Source of the DNA: Theristus sp. LFF4_11
Taxonomy: Eukaryota > Nematoda > Chromadorea > Monhysterida > Xyalidae
Direction of reading: 5' to 3'
Length of the DNA stretch: 64,000 nt
NCBI GenBank assembly: GCA_030248135.1
Contig: JASANC010001862.1
Coordinates: 1-64,000 of the forward strand
Each line of letters begins with the position of its first letter. Positions within the stretch are counted from its first letter, which is position 1. Below are positions 1 through 9,560 of the stretch, piece by piece. The translations under genes were made by a program, and so were the position numbers. The notes beneath the pieces were generated by a model. The model made no database searches and was not told the origin of the DNA. It saw nothing but the letters and a program-made list of their open reading frames with translations.

Positions 1-1138
1 GGTTTTGGGGTTGGGTGGCGCGTGACCCCCACCCCACGCGGAGGTCTCGGGTGCTCTGGGGGTGCTGCCCCCCCTCGAAAATTTGCTTACCCCTTCGGTA
101 CTGTTTCCGTCAGAAATATACTAGAACGTTTGCCCAGACAAGGCATTTCCCTGGACATATTTCAGTATTTTAGGTGAGTTGTGTATTAATTGATTTTATG
201 GCAATACAGCGATTATTTTATTTTGAAAACTCGGTTTGTTGCTATTTTTATTCAAACTTTTTTTGTCATCAAAACGACTGTGTCTGAGGCAAACGAAGTT
301 GACCGTTGCACACGGTGTTGTTTTGTTCGTGTAAATTGTTGGTTGGTAGTGTTGTTTTGTTCACTGTTTTGTTCGAGTGTTTGCGCGAATTATTGTTTAT
401 TCTCAACTTATTCTGTTCATCGTTTTACTGAAACATATTGGGATTTAACAAACCAATCAGGAATTAAAATAGTTGAAAGGCCGCAAACGCGCACAAACAA
501 AAAGACAATGGGCAAAAATAGTCACCAGTAAATCACACAGAATATCCGATCATCGCGCGGGCTGTTCTGATTATGATTGTTGCTTACAGTGGGTATAGAC
601 AAAATATGGAGGAAGTTCAATTTTGACTAGTAATTGTCAGTGGGGGTGTTACAGATGAAAGTTTTTTTTGGGTCGATCACGCTACCAATTACCCATAATA
701 CCATCCAGGCGTCGTTGTGATAAATTCTGGCGGCGTGGTCGTGTAGTAAAATCGGGGACTGTAAAATCTCCACCGCTGTAAAGTTTAGTTTCTGGTGTAG
801 TTTTTATTTCTTAAATCACGACCAAATTCAGACAAATCACACCGAAAAATAATGCAGGTGTATATAGATGCTGATTCAGTTGTGTGTCTGCCTGCAGTTA
901 TACTGATGCAGATGCACAAATCCGTGAACATACCGGTCGGTGCAGATTCGGATCCAGATTTTCAAAAAGCAAAAATAACAGCTGTGCTGTTTACATGTAT
1001 GTATGAATAGCACAGCATTAGCGTTTTTTTTTGCTTATGAAATTTTTTCTGCATTATTGTGAACACATACATACGCATCTGCACCAATATCTGCCATCTG
1101 AATGCGCATCAGCATACAATGTATCTGCATTATATTTT
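1..1138. other. No convincing gene; repeats
   Basis: Positions 1-90 are G/C-homopolymer rich and belong to the same repeat as 41820-42010 and 46250-46410. Positions about 850-1130 contain repeated GCAGAT/ATCTGC motifs. A 113-codon open frame at 190-531 has biased, low-complexity composition and no recognisable domain. The mirrored region is 40777-41929. Confidence 0.5.
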
Positions 1139-1321
1139 TCAGTGTGAGCAAGCACATAACAATGGCAGCCTGTTGCAACAACTGACCCTCCTGACACGTC
1201 CGGATCGGTCCGTCAGTGGATCTGCTTTCTTGACCGCTGCCGCGTTGCAGTGCACGTTGAGCGTCACGTGACACAGCAGCAGCAACGCAACCACCAGAAG
1301 CAGCGTCTTCATCTGTTGCAT
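1139..1321 (-). CDS. Small secreted peptide precursor with furin-type site and four-Cys tail
   Basis: A 60-codon single-exon frame. The first ATG reads MQQMKTLLLVVALLLLCHV, a strong signal peptide. A short spacer follows, then a basic RSGRVRR cleavage site and a 15-residue C-terminal peptide VSCCNRLPLLCACSH with a CC..C.C cysteine pattern. A TATATATA box lies about 110-120 bp upstream, and three tandem repeats lie farther upstream. The right-arm copy (40594-40776) differs by two Leu changes in the signal region and keeps the frame. I infer a processed extracellular peptide; no family is recognised. An alternative is splicing at the GGTCAGT just after RVRR, which would replace the tail. Confidence 0.6.
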   Translation of the reverse strand: MQQMKTLLLVVALLLLCHVTLNVHCNAAAVKKADPLTDRSGRVRRVSCCNRLPLLCACSH

Positions 1322-1430
1322 GATGATGATTAGTTGGTTGGTGTTAGGGCGATTACAGTGGAAACGCACTTTACGACAGCACTGGGATGTGGTTATTGCA
1401 ATAATGAAATGAAAATGGTTTTTCCGCAGT

Positions 1431-1438
1431 ATATATAC
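1431..1438 (-). promoter_or_regulatory. TATA box of the small peptide gene
   Basis: The reverse strand reads GTATATAT about 110 bp upstream of the ATG at 1321. It is conserved in the right arm at 40478-40485. Confidence 0.55.
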
Positions 1439-1494
1439 GTACATTACATGTTGAGCATCAGTTAAAGGCCCTTTGTAATCGAATGTACATCATG

Positions 1495-1733
1495 TTGTAA
1501 GTCACTTCAAGACATTCAGAACACAACATTTAGTCACAATATTGAACCATACGGCGACGGTAATGCGGTTAAATCGTATTGTAAGTCACTTCAAGATATT
1601 CAGAATATAACATTTTAAAAAAGGTAGTCACCATATTGAACGATTCGTCCGCATTGTGAGTCACTTCAAGACATTCAGAACATTTATTCACAATATAACA
1701 CTGAACCATTGAACCATTCGTCGACGGTAATGT
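1495..1733. repeat. Three-unit tandem repeat upstream of the small peptide gene
   Basis: The core GTCACTTCAAGACATTCAGA recurs at 1501, 1584 (one change) and 1660. Each is followed by an AACATTT, CACAATATTGAACCAT and CGACGGTAATG-like stretch. Spacing is 83 and 76 bp. It lies 170-410 bp upstream of the minus-strand ATG, so it may be promoter-proximal. The mirrored array is about 40170-40425. Confidence 0.75.
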
Positions 1734-1739
1734 GTTATC

Positions 1740-2527
1740 GTGATACACGCACACAGCCGTCATACGCCGGTACGCAGCTATTGTAACAAGTTTTGTCGTG
1801 TCGCTTTTTCGATGTTTCTTTTCGTTTTGTTTTTTTTTGTTACTGCTGAGCGGTGCCAGTCGCTTCAATGGACGTGCAATCAAATATCCAGTGCCGCGAC
1901 CGACCACTGACGCACGACGACACTCCGATGTTGGTTGTCTTCACGGCAACAATGCCAAAATCAGGTCGAATCGAGACCCAGTTGTAGAGGCGGCACAGTT
2001 TTTGGCATTTGATTTTGTTTTTTTTTTGTTTTTTGGTTTTAAATTATTTTTCTGACCAATGGCAGTGGCTTGAACCTTTTTGCAGTGTGTATTCTTGTTT
2101 GACGATCATGTGCATTCTGCTATTCTGCTGAATTCAACATGAGCCCGACGTATTTCGAACAAAGGATTTCCAAAATCTGAGGCGCTAAAACTCTGGTCAA
2201 CAATGTTTTGCAGGTGTACATCACAAGAGTTTTTATGAAATCATATTTGAATTTGAAAATAATTTGTTCCAATCAAACGGTTCAGCTTCAGCAGTCCATT
2301 GCTTGTGCAAATAATTTATATAGACACATTGCACAATCCAAAGCAATTGCGAAAACAACGTCTGTACAACTGTAGAACAATGAAATTCATCACAAAATTA
2401 CGGCGCACAAGAAAAAACAGAGCACACACGTTAAATGAACAAATTAAATTCGCGTCTCAGTTTAGTTTCACATCAGCACACCCGTTCTGTGAAAGCTCAC
2501 AACGTTTTCACTGAAAATGCCTGCCAT
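1740..2527. other. Intergenic; nothing recognised
   Basis: AT-rich with T-homopolymers at 1830-1845 and 2016-2040. Short open frames here lack domains or splice context. It contains the 3' region of the minus-strand neuropeptide gene. Confidence 0.4.
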
Positions 2528-3438
2528 TTAGCCGATTCCATTACCAGCAAGTGTATCGAAGTATGAAACACCCTAAAAATAGAAGTTTGAGCACAAAAGT
2601 TAACTTGTGGCATCACTCCGCTGAATTTCTTTTAAAATTTTCAAAAATCAAACCTGTTCCTGTTCCGGTTCGTTGGTTTCGTCGTCGACTGGTGCACTTC
2701 GCCGTTGCCGAATGGCCAATACTGGCAAAATCGTTCGCTGAACAAAAAGAAACAACTTTTTAACATCAAGTTTCACATTCAACTTTCTACTAAAATCGAT
2801 TTCAGACAATGTTGACAAACTGATATCGATTTTCAATCTAACTTATTTGTGTCAAAGCCAATCAATCAATCTGAAATCAATCTTTGAACACGACTCGGGT
2901 GAAACGTTGTGTCACGATAAAAGTGTCCGAGCAGATGTCCGGTACCTGTCCGGTTCGGCGCCCCCCCCAGTCCTCCGGGGAAAGTTTTATAAAAGCTCAG
3001 TAGCACCACACTACACTGAGCCACTGAATAAAATCATATAACAACAGATCTCAATTTTTCAACTTCACGTTAAAGAGCAGACATTGGCGAAAAAACGGAG
3101 CTGTTGTGATGCTTTATGATTTTATTCAGGGGCTCAGTGGTGCAGCACTATTGGACTCCTAAGTTTTCTAAAACGGACCCCTGATGGAAATAAGTGCCAC
3201 CAAACAATCGGCGTTGTGCAACCCCCTATTTCGGACACCCAGGCAGACGGTTCACCGGACACATTTTCAGGGTTGAACCATGATTCTACTGTTTTACCTG
3301 AAAGCGTAGCCCTTTGGCGAGCGTTGTGCCAGTGTTCTGTGCGTCCACTGCCGTGGGGTGACTGCGCACGTTGGTCAGCGCACACAGCAGCAGCCACACA
3401 AGCGCCAGCTGCACAAGTCGACTGTTCTGTCGCAGCAT
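2528..3438 (-). CDS. NLP-3-like neuropeptide precursor, minus-strand copy
   Basis: Three exons, all phase 0: 3438-3298 (47 codons), 2737-2654 (28 codons) and 2572-2528 (14 codons plus TAA), giving 89 aa. Exon 1 encodes MLRQNSRLVQLALVWLLLCA, a signal peptide. Exon 2 contains the basic site IRQRR and an acidic Glu/Gln-rich spacer. Exon 3 ends in GVSYFDTLAGNGIG, with a terminal Gly able to donate an amide. Known: C. elegans NLP-3 contains YFDSLAGQSLG, so YFDxLAG is shared. Inference: a secreted neuropeptide. Introns use GTAAAA..CAG and GTTTGA..TAG. The 5' UTR has a conserved 3' splice site 5' of the ATG, which fits a leader intron or trans-splicing. Its paralogue lies head-to-head at 4953-6112. 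Confidence 0.72.
2955..3210. repeat. Imperfect inverted repeat (MITE-like) in intron 1 of the neuropeptide gene
   Basis: CACTGAGCCACTGAATAAAATCAT near 3015-3038 is complementary to ATGATTTTATTCAGGGGCTCAGTG near 3116-3139. Weaker pairing extends outwards through AAGTTTTATAAAAGCTCAG and its partner near 3160. No clear target duplication was found. It is mirrored at about 38705-38960. Confidence 0.55.
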
Positions 3439-4952
3439 TCTTGATGTTTATTCCAACGTTTTGCTGGCCGTTTGTAAACGCGATAGCGAATGACGGTGGA
3501 TTTCTGAGGAAAAAAAACAGATTTTGAACATGCTCAAAACACAATCATAAAAATAGAGAAGCAAACAATACGCGACTTGAAAATCAGCAAAAACGTTAAT
3601 TGGTAAACAATAATGGTGAAGTGAAAAGAAACAGCGATGATTGATATGCATGTCAGAATCACGAAGCTTTCTGAAATAAAATGAACGACTGAAATGCTCA
3701 AAAGCCACATGATTTATCAGCATGATGATTTGCAGAAAACTCGGAACATTTGACATCAGCGAAATCTCGCGCTGACAACTTCACAACTCCGCCAACTGAC
3801 CGATCGTTTTGAAAATTCACTGCATGAGGACGCAATGCGAAGATTGAGAAAGTGCAGCAAACTGCTTCGCTTATATCGCTCGCCAACTAAAAACATTCCA
3901 GTCAGTGAGTGCGTCGTCTGTTTTGATTACACAACTTGTTTGTTGTTGTTTTTTTCAGAAATTTCACAAGATTCCGTCACAAGACGGTCAGTTTTGCCTT
4001 TATCCCGCTCATTCTATTCAACTGCGCCCGAATCCCACTGGTTACCGTCTGCGTTTTTGCGTGACGTCGTCTGTTGCAATCTCACTGCTGGCATCATCAG
4101 GGCGTCAAAATGGCAACGGACACGTGCCCTACAGGAAAAAGTCTAGTCGTGATGCCACTGCTGTGAAGTTCACGTGAAAATGGCAAATGGCTTAGAAGCG
4201 ACGGCGAGTTTGCTTGGGCCAACACTGCAGCTGCAGATAATGCTGCGGCGGTAAACGAGCACTCCCACCAACGTCTGTGTGCTATGATGTGTTACGTCAC
4301 AGAAACAAAACATCGACAGCGAACCCGTGAGCCGAGCTGTGTACAGTCTGTTTGTTATGTGCGTGCACACTGTAAACACCGACGAAACCACGATAATCTT
4401 GATGGCATTTTGCAGAACATCTCAAGGAACGCATGTTGATCGGCAGTTGCACGTCAGCAGACGTCGTAAACAATCATCAAGCAATCGTGATACTGCATGT
4501 TTTCGTTTGCACTCAAATATAAGGTGGAGCTTGCATGCTGCATGCAGGCTAGTTTGGCAAACTCTGGTCCGTTTCTCATGTTCACTGTTTCCGAAGGTCT
4601 CGAAAGGTCTGTGCTTAACAGCAAATTGTCTTTTGACAAAGGCTTCATGCAACAAAACCACGTCAGTTTTGAGCTACATTGTACAATGTTGCTGATTTGT
4701 TCTCCAAATCAACTGAGTGCACTAGGTTGATAGGTCGATTCGACGCATACCGTCTTTGTCGTTTTTAGTTTTTACAAGAAACAATAACAATCAATCTCTT
4801 TTGTCCGTATAAGCTCATGTTTTGTCATTCCTCTATTTTCTTCCTATCTTTTAGGTTCTGCAATACTTTTCAAAATCTGTTTTTTAGAAATCCACCGTCA
4901 TTCGCTATCGCGTTTACAAACGGCCAGCAAAACGTTGGAATAAACATCAAGA
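3439..4952. other. Divergent intergenic region between the two neuropeptide genes
   Basis: About 75 bp immediately 5' of both ATGs is nearly identical in inverted orientation and is preceded by a 3' splice-site-like tract (TTTTTTTCCTCAG on the minus strand, CTGTTTTTTAG on the plus strand). That suggests a 5' UTR intron or trans-splicing. The middle part has several short open frames without family support. Confidence 0.5.
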
Positions 4953-6112
4953 ATGCTGCGACAGAACAGTCGATTTGTGCAGCTGGCGCTTGTGTGGCTG
5001 CTGCTGTGTGCGCTGACCAACGTGCGCAGTCACCCCACGGCAGTGGACGCACAGAACACTGGCACAACGCTCGCCAAAGTGCTACGCTCTCAGGTAAAAA
5101 CAGTGTTGTAGTTAGAAGCTGAATATTTTGAAAGTTTCAATGAGAGCTGAAAAGCGGGGCTGCAAAATTGGCTACCAAAGCGGCTGTACTACAGTATGGC
5201 CGAATAAATACGGCAGTCCTGGTGTTCTAATCGCGTTGGCGCGTTCTACTAGCAGAGCTGTTTTAGTAACCAATTGCTTGCCACGTAGAAAATCAATATC
5301 AGATGCAGCTTCAGATTCAGATGCAGATGTTCGTGCAGGTGCAAAAAATCTGAAACCAAACAAAACGGTTTCACCTGAACTTACAGATTTTGATGCATTT
5401 GTTTTGTTGGCTTATGAACAGTTTTCTACACGGAGTTCTACATGTGACTTGAGTACTGCTTCTATACTACATACGTCTGCATCTGCAGTTTTCTGCATGC
5501 TCTTCTCGCAGTAAACAACAACCTGAAAAAAACAACTATGTTTTTCAGCGACCAATTTTGCCGGTGGCCATTCGACAACGGCGAAATGCAGCGGCCGATG
5601 ATCAAAGCAGCGAACCGGAACAGGAGCAGGTTTGTTTCTTTTGAAATAGTCAACTTCTTAACGTCGTTCGGTTCAGCCAGTTTATTTCAATAAATTTGTG
5701 TCGGCCTTTATGGCTCGGTGGAAACTGCCTTGCCTTGAATCCAAAACAGGCGGCTCCAATACTTTGTCGCCAGTGTAGTATCACAGCTGATTTTCTTCAT
5801 TAAAAATTTTGAATTTGCCCCCATCCGCCCACGAAACCAAAATTGGGTTCTGATTTGGTGTCGGTGCTTTAAACTGCACCCAACACTGGAGCCCCGCAGG
5901 ACAACCTTGCAATGCTTTAGAGGCTGCCCACCCACGTGGCGAGGGTATTGCCCACGAGATGGTAAACCACCCGATTGCCCAAAATTCACCCGAGTTGGAT
6001 AACAAGGATGTGTGCTCTGAGTTTTAAAAAAATTAATAAAAAATCAGATGCGTAATTCATTTTTCAGGGCGTCTCATACTTTGACACGCTCGCTGGCAAC
6101 GGAATCGGCTAA
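4953..6112 (+). CDS. NLP-3-like neuropeptide precursor, plus-strand copy
   Basis: Three exons, all phase 0: 4953-5093 (47 codons), 5549-5629 (27 codons) and 6068-6112 (14 codons plus TAA), giving 88 aa. The organisation matches the minus-strand copy: signal peptide, IRQRR basic site, DDQSSEPEQEQ acidic spacer, then GVSYFDTLAGNGIG. Exon 1 is almost identical to its inverted partner and exon 3 encodes the same peptide, while exon 2 differs at several residues (RPILPVAIRQRRNAAADD against RTILPVLAIRQRRSAPVDD). The mature peptide is therefore under the strongest constraint. Intron 1 carries a dispersed repeat around 5190-5235. The right-arm copy (35783-36943) keeps all splice sites. Confidence 0.72.
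5190..5235. repeat. Dispersed repeat fragment
   Basis: ACAGTATGGCCGAATAAAT followed by A(C/G)GGCAGTCCTGGTGTTCT recurs with a few changes at about 9904-9948 (ACAGTGTGGCCGAATAAAT), in intergenic DNA. Its family is unknown. Confidence 0.6.
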
Positions 6113-7395
6113 GAACAAAGACGCGCGTTTGTTGAAGGAAGTTTATGGCAGCTGACAAATTGAATTGAGAACTGAATTTAGGAAGCAATATTTATTTTTC
6201 GGGTTGCGACTATCCAAAGTCATAAATTTTAAGTGTGTTTGTACATACTTTGTCGTGATCATCTGTTTCGATCGAATTATTTAATTGATTTGTGGCGCGC
6301 GTTTAAAACTTTATTTATTGTTCACAGCTGTTTCCAATGTCTTTTCAAAACTGACAGTAAAATAAAAGATTAATTGTGTTTGCATATTCAGCATTTCACC
6401 AACTTTTCAAATCACAAGACACCACAACATAAACCAAATTGTTTTTTACTGATGTGCAGAGCGGAGAGCCTGTAGATGGATAATCACTCAGCACGATTTT
6501 GATATGACAACAATGCGTATTGATTGAAATCTTTTGTTTGCATTTTCATATTTTCTTCACAACACATTTTACGACTAATAGAGAAGTATTCATTTTTTAA
6601 ACATTTTTTTCGAGCAAGCCAAGCCAACCAGTTTAGGATATGGAAATTGTGATTGTCGTATAATCTTCAGTAGACAATAAAAACCGTTGTCACAAACAAA
6701 AATCAGTCAGGCGAAATTAAAAAGTTCATATGCGTTTCAGGTTTTTTATACATCAAGCGTGTATGAAAGTTTCGTCACTTGCAAATATTTTACAGTAGTA
6801 TCATTGCTTGCCACATCGCATGGAAAAAACCTTGGATCAACTGGAAGTACACTTGAAGAGCGACGATTGTTGCGAAACTAACAAAACCACAAATGAACGA
6901 GCAGCAGGCTGACATTAATTAAATTTTATATTAACGAATAGCGATTATGTTGATGATACATAGTTTGAGGCGTTTTTGTTTTCAAAGCAAATGTGCCAAA
7001 ACATTACAACCAGTCACAAACAGAAGTTTTGCATGAAAAACCAGGTGAGCACGCGCGTGTACAGACGTGCGTATTGCAACGAAGGTGAATGAGAAACACC
7101 GCACCGAGTGGGTAGAACGTGTTGAAGCATGGAAAGCGATGTCACATTACAGTGATCTGTGTCTGTGTGCACGCAAAAAAAGTCAGTTTACAAACACTAA
7201 CATGCACCGTTCGAAAAAGCGCGTAAATTAATTGGACAGAAACGTTTGCGCGTGTAATTCACACGACAAACGTACATGTTGGCCAATTACTTTTTATTGC
7301 ATGCGTTCTAGGGCGGCTGCTGTTGCTGGGGGTGGTGCGACGACAAAAAAACCGGATACAGTCGCACGTGTGCATAGCACGCGTCGGTGAGCGCA
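6113..7395. other. Intergenic; nothing recognised
   Basis: AT-rich sequence holding the presumed 3' UTR of the neuropeptide gene (AATAAAAG near 6361) and the 5' flank of ShKT-A. No domain-bearing frame was found. Confidence 0.4.
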
Positions 7396-7402
7396 TATAA
7401 AA
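7396..7402 (+). promoter_or_regulatory. TATA box of ShKT-A
   Basis: TATAAAA, about 127 bp upstream of the ATG at 7529. It is conserved in the right arm near 34498. Confidence 0.6.
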
Positions 7403-7528
7403 CCGGACACTGCGCGCAATAAAAAAAGTCATTCCATTTACACCGATCGAGAGAAGAAAAAACAGTCCTCCCGGTGACAGTAAGCATCAGAGAGCAACAA
7501 AAAAACCTCGAAACAACAAAACACGGCC

Positions 7529-9177
7529 ATGAAACTGCTGATCTTGTGCGCCTGTGTTGCGGTCAGCCTGGCACTCGACGCGCCCGCCGCCCGGCCGGAG
7601 GGTGAAGCGGCTGAAACGGAGCTGCCGGCGCCGCCGCCGAATCCGGTCGCGCCGTCACCAGCGGCGAAAGCGCCCGAGGCCGGCGCCAAACTGACGCCGT
7701 TGGCGGCGTGGCGTCCGTGGGCTGCCGCCTGGCATCGCGCGCCGTGGGCCGCCTGGAACCCGTGGCATCGTTACGCATTCGCCGGCCGATTCCACGGCTA
7801 CCCGTGGGCTCGTCATCCGTTCGCACCGGTCAGTGCCCCCCTTGCCGTTTTGAACGCTGCTTGCTGCGGCGCAGTCAGCGCGGAAAGAAGTGTCCGGTCA
7901 TCCTGATTGCCGAGAGGTGTCCCGTGCGGTGTCCGTGTCCCGGAGATAAAAGTGCTGAAACGGCGGATGCACGGTGTTGCCATATTTCCATTTCGGGACA
8001 GCACACCCGGGACACCCAGGCGCGCAGGACATCTGCTCGACACCATTTTTTACCTTGTTTGTATTTCAAGTGGCCCAATTACACACGGACACGTTGGACC
8101 AATCACTTTTGTGTGAAATAAAACCGAGATGAACTGAGCCAAAGACTCTGTGCAGTGGTTCCTCTGGCATTTTCGGTGATCAGGGAGTGCGGTTGTTGTT
8201 GTAAATGTTCGCTCTCTCTATTCAGCAAGCGGCTATCGCGCCACACCGTGCGCCTGAAGTTGTTGATCCAAGAGTAAGTACACACGGCGACGGTGCATAA
8301 TGAATTCATGCACAAATCAGATATTGTTGTGCCCTTTGCAGTGGGTCTTTGCAAAACAAACCAGATCTGTCTCCAAATAGCCAGCAGGGAAAACTGTCAA
8401 CCAGTTTCAACGACAATTTTTTTCTGATTATTGCTGTTCGACATCTTTATTTTAAAGCAAGCGGCTATCGCGCCGCACCGTGCACCTGAAGTTGTTCATC
8501 CAAGGGTAAGTGCACGGTGTTGATGCTGATGGAGCTATGGTTGATGATCTGGGCGTCTGCATTAAGTGTACAAGCAATGATTGAAATTTGGTTCGACACA
8601 TCAGAAACACGTCATGAATCGCGGCGTAATGATTGCACTGGTTTGTCAAAAGTTGTCACTTTTTTCTTTCCCGTTCAGTGGGCGCCGCGAACGTGCACCG
8701 ACTCGGATGGCCTGTGCGAGTTCTGGGCTGGTGTCGGTGAATGCTTCCACAACCCGGCGTACATGCACAGCGCGTGCCCGGCATCATGCGGCCTCTGTCC
8801 ATCGGTGAGCGGCACTGTCACAAACAAAAAAGCTGACAATTTTGCTGATGCGGTTTCAGTTTCACTCGTTCTTGGATTTAAGGTGCATTCATAAAGGTGC
8901 ATTCATGAAATCGTATTTAGTGACCGCGCGTAGCCATGTTTTAACACAGCTACGCGTCAAATACTGTTTTATGAATGCCGCTTTACACTTTCTGTTTCTG
9001 GAGCGTTGAATTTTTTTCGTCAATCGATTCCATACAACTGACTCTGCGTTGCAGGTGAAAGTGTGCGCCGACTCGAATGCACAGTGCGCCGGATGGGCTG
9101 CATTCGGCGAGTGCCATGCCAACCCGGCTTACATGAACGTTTACTGCAAACAGTCGTGTGGTCGCTGCTTCAAATAA
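7529..9177 (+). CDS. Secreted Trp/Ala-Pro-rich protein with two ShKT domains (ShKT-A)
   Basis: Five exons, all phase 0: 7529-7828, 8226-8273, 8458-8505, 8679-8804, 9055-9177; 214 aa. MKLLILCACVAVSLALDAPA is a signal peptide. Residues ~17-50 are Ala/Pro/Glu-rich and 50-100 are Trp/His/Arg-rich. Exons 2 and 3 are duplicates encoding QAAIAPHRAPEVV(D/H)PR. Exon 4 holds ShKT 1 (CTDSDGLCEFWAGVGEC, then CPASCGLCP) and exon 5 holds ShKT 2 (VCADSNAQCAGWAAFGEC, then CKQSCGRC). Each ShKT has six cysteines. Known: ShKT domains are disulfide-rich modules of secreted metazoan proteins, often ion-channel or protease related. The function here is unknown. Intron 4 carries a palindromic MITE. A stem-loop and AATAAAA lie downstream. 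Confidence 0.85.
8896..8979. mobile_element. Palindromic MITE, copy A
   Basis: Ends GGTGCATTCATGAAAT.. and ..TTTTATGAATGCC are inverted, with inner complementary blocks (GCGTAGCCATG with ACAGCTACGCG). It lies in intron 4 of ShKT-A, next to a short duplicate of its own end (8881-8894). Related copies are at 50831-50902 and 57943-58006, in introns of unrelated genes. The right-arm copy is 32929-33012. Confidence 0.75.
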
Positions 9178-9489
9178 ACAAACGATTGTAACATTTTCCC
9201 AAATCTAGTCTCGAATAATCGAACAAAAATTCAATACAAACTGCAAGGCAACCGTTTTTCACATTTTTTTGGCCGCTACACCGTTTGTTTACTCGAATAA
9301 ATAGCTGCTCAATCTTTGTTATTCGTTTACAACGACGGTGCTCTGTATTTTCAGTAAATCTGTTTCAGTTAAATGCTTGGCTGTTTTTTTTCGTTTTCCT
9401 CATCAACCGGCTGGAAAATTCTTTTGTATCTCAATATGTCGGCGTTTTCTACTTTTGTTTTATTTTGTTCCTTGATGTCTAATTTGCAT

Positions 9490-9560
9490 CGAAAGACACA
9501 AGATTTGACACACCCCGCACATGATTGCTTCTTTCTTGTATTGTCAAAGTTGTGTTTTCG
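9490..9560 (+). promoter_or_regulatory. Conserved 3' stem-loop A before the poly(A) signal
   Basis: CGAAAGACACAAGATTTGAC at the 5' side pairs with GTCAAAGTTGTGTTTTCG at the 3' side, with a loop of about 30 nt. AATAAAA follows within about 10 bp. The same arrangement occurs after ShKT-B and ShKT-C. The outer pair TTTGACA/TGTCAAA here is TTTGTCC/GGACAAA in gene B. Confidence 0.75.

Noticed and set aside
3835..4177. Two-exon gene starting MRRLRKCSKLLRLYRS on the plus strand
   Set aside because: Two donor choices give two different second-exon frames, neither has a signal peptide or known domain, and a run-length difference in the right arm is not informative.
5708..5989. 93-codon minus-strand frame and its sister frame
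   Set aside because: It lies in intron 2 of the neuropeptide gene, has no family similarity, and has two equally long overlapping frames.
7813..8121. Frames extending past the ShKT-A exon 1 donor
   Set aside because: They run into intron 1, while the phase-0 donor at 7829 joins cleanly to the duplicated mini-exons.
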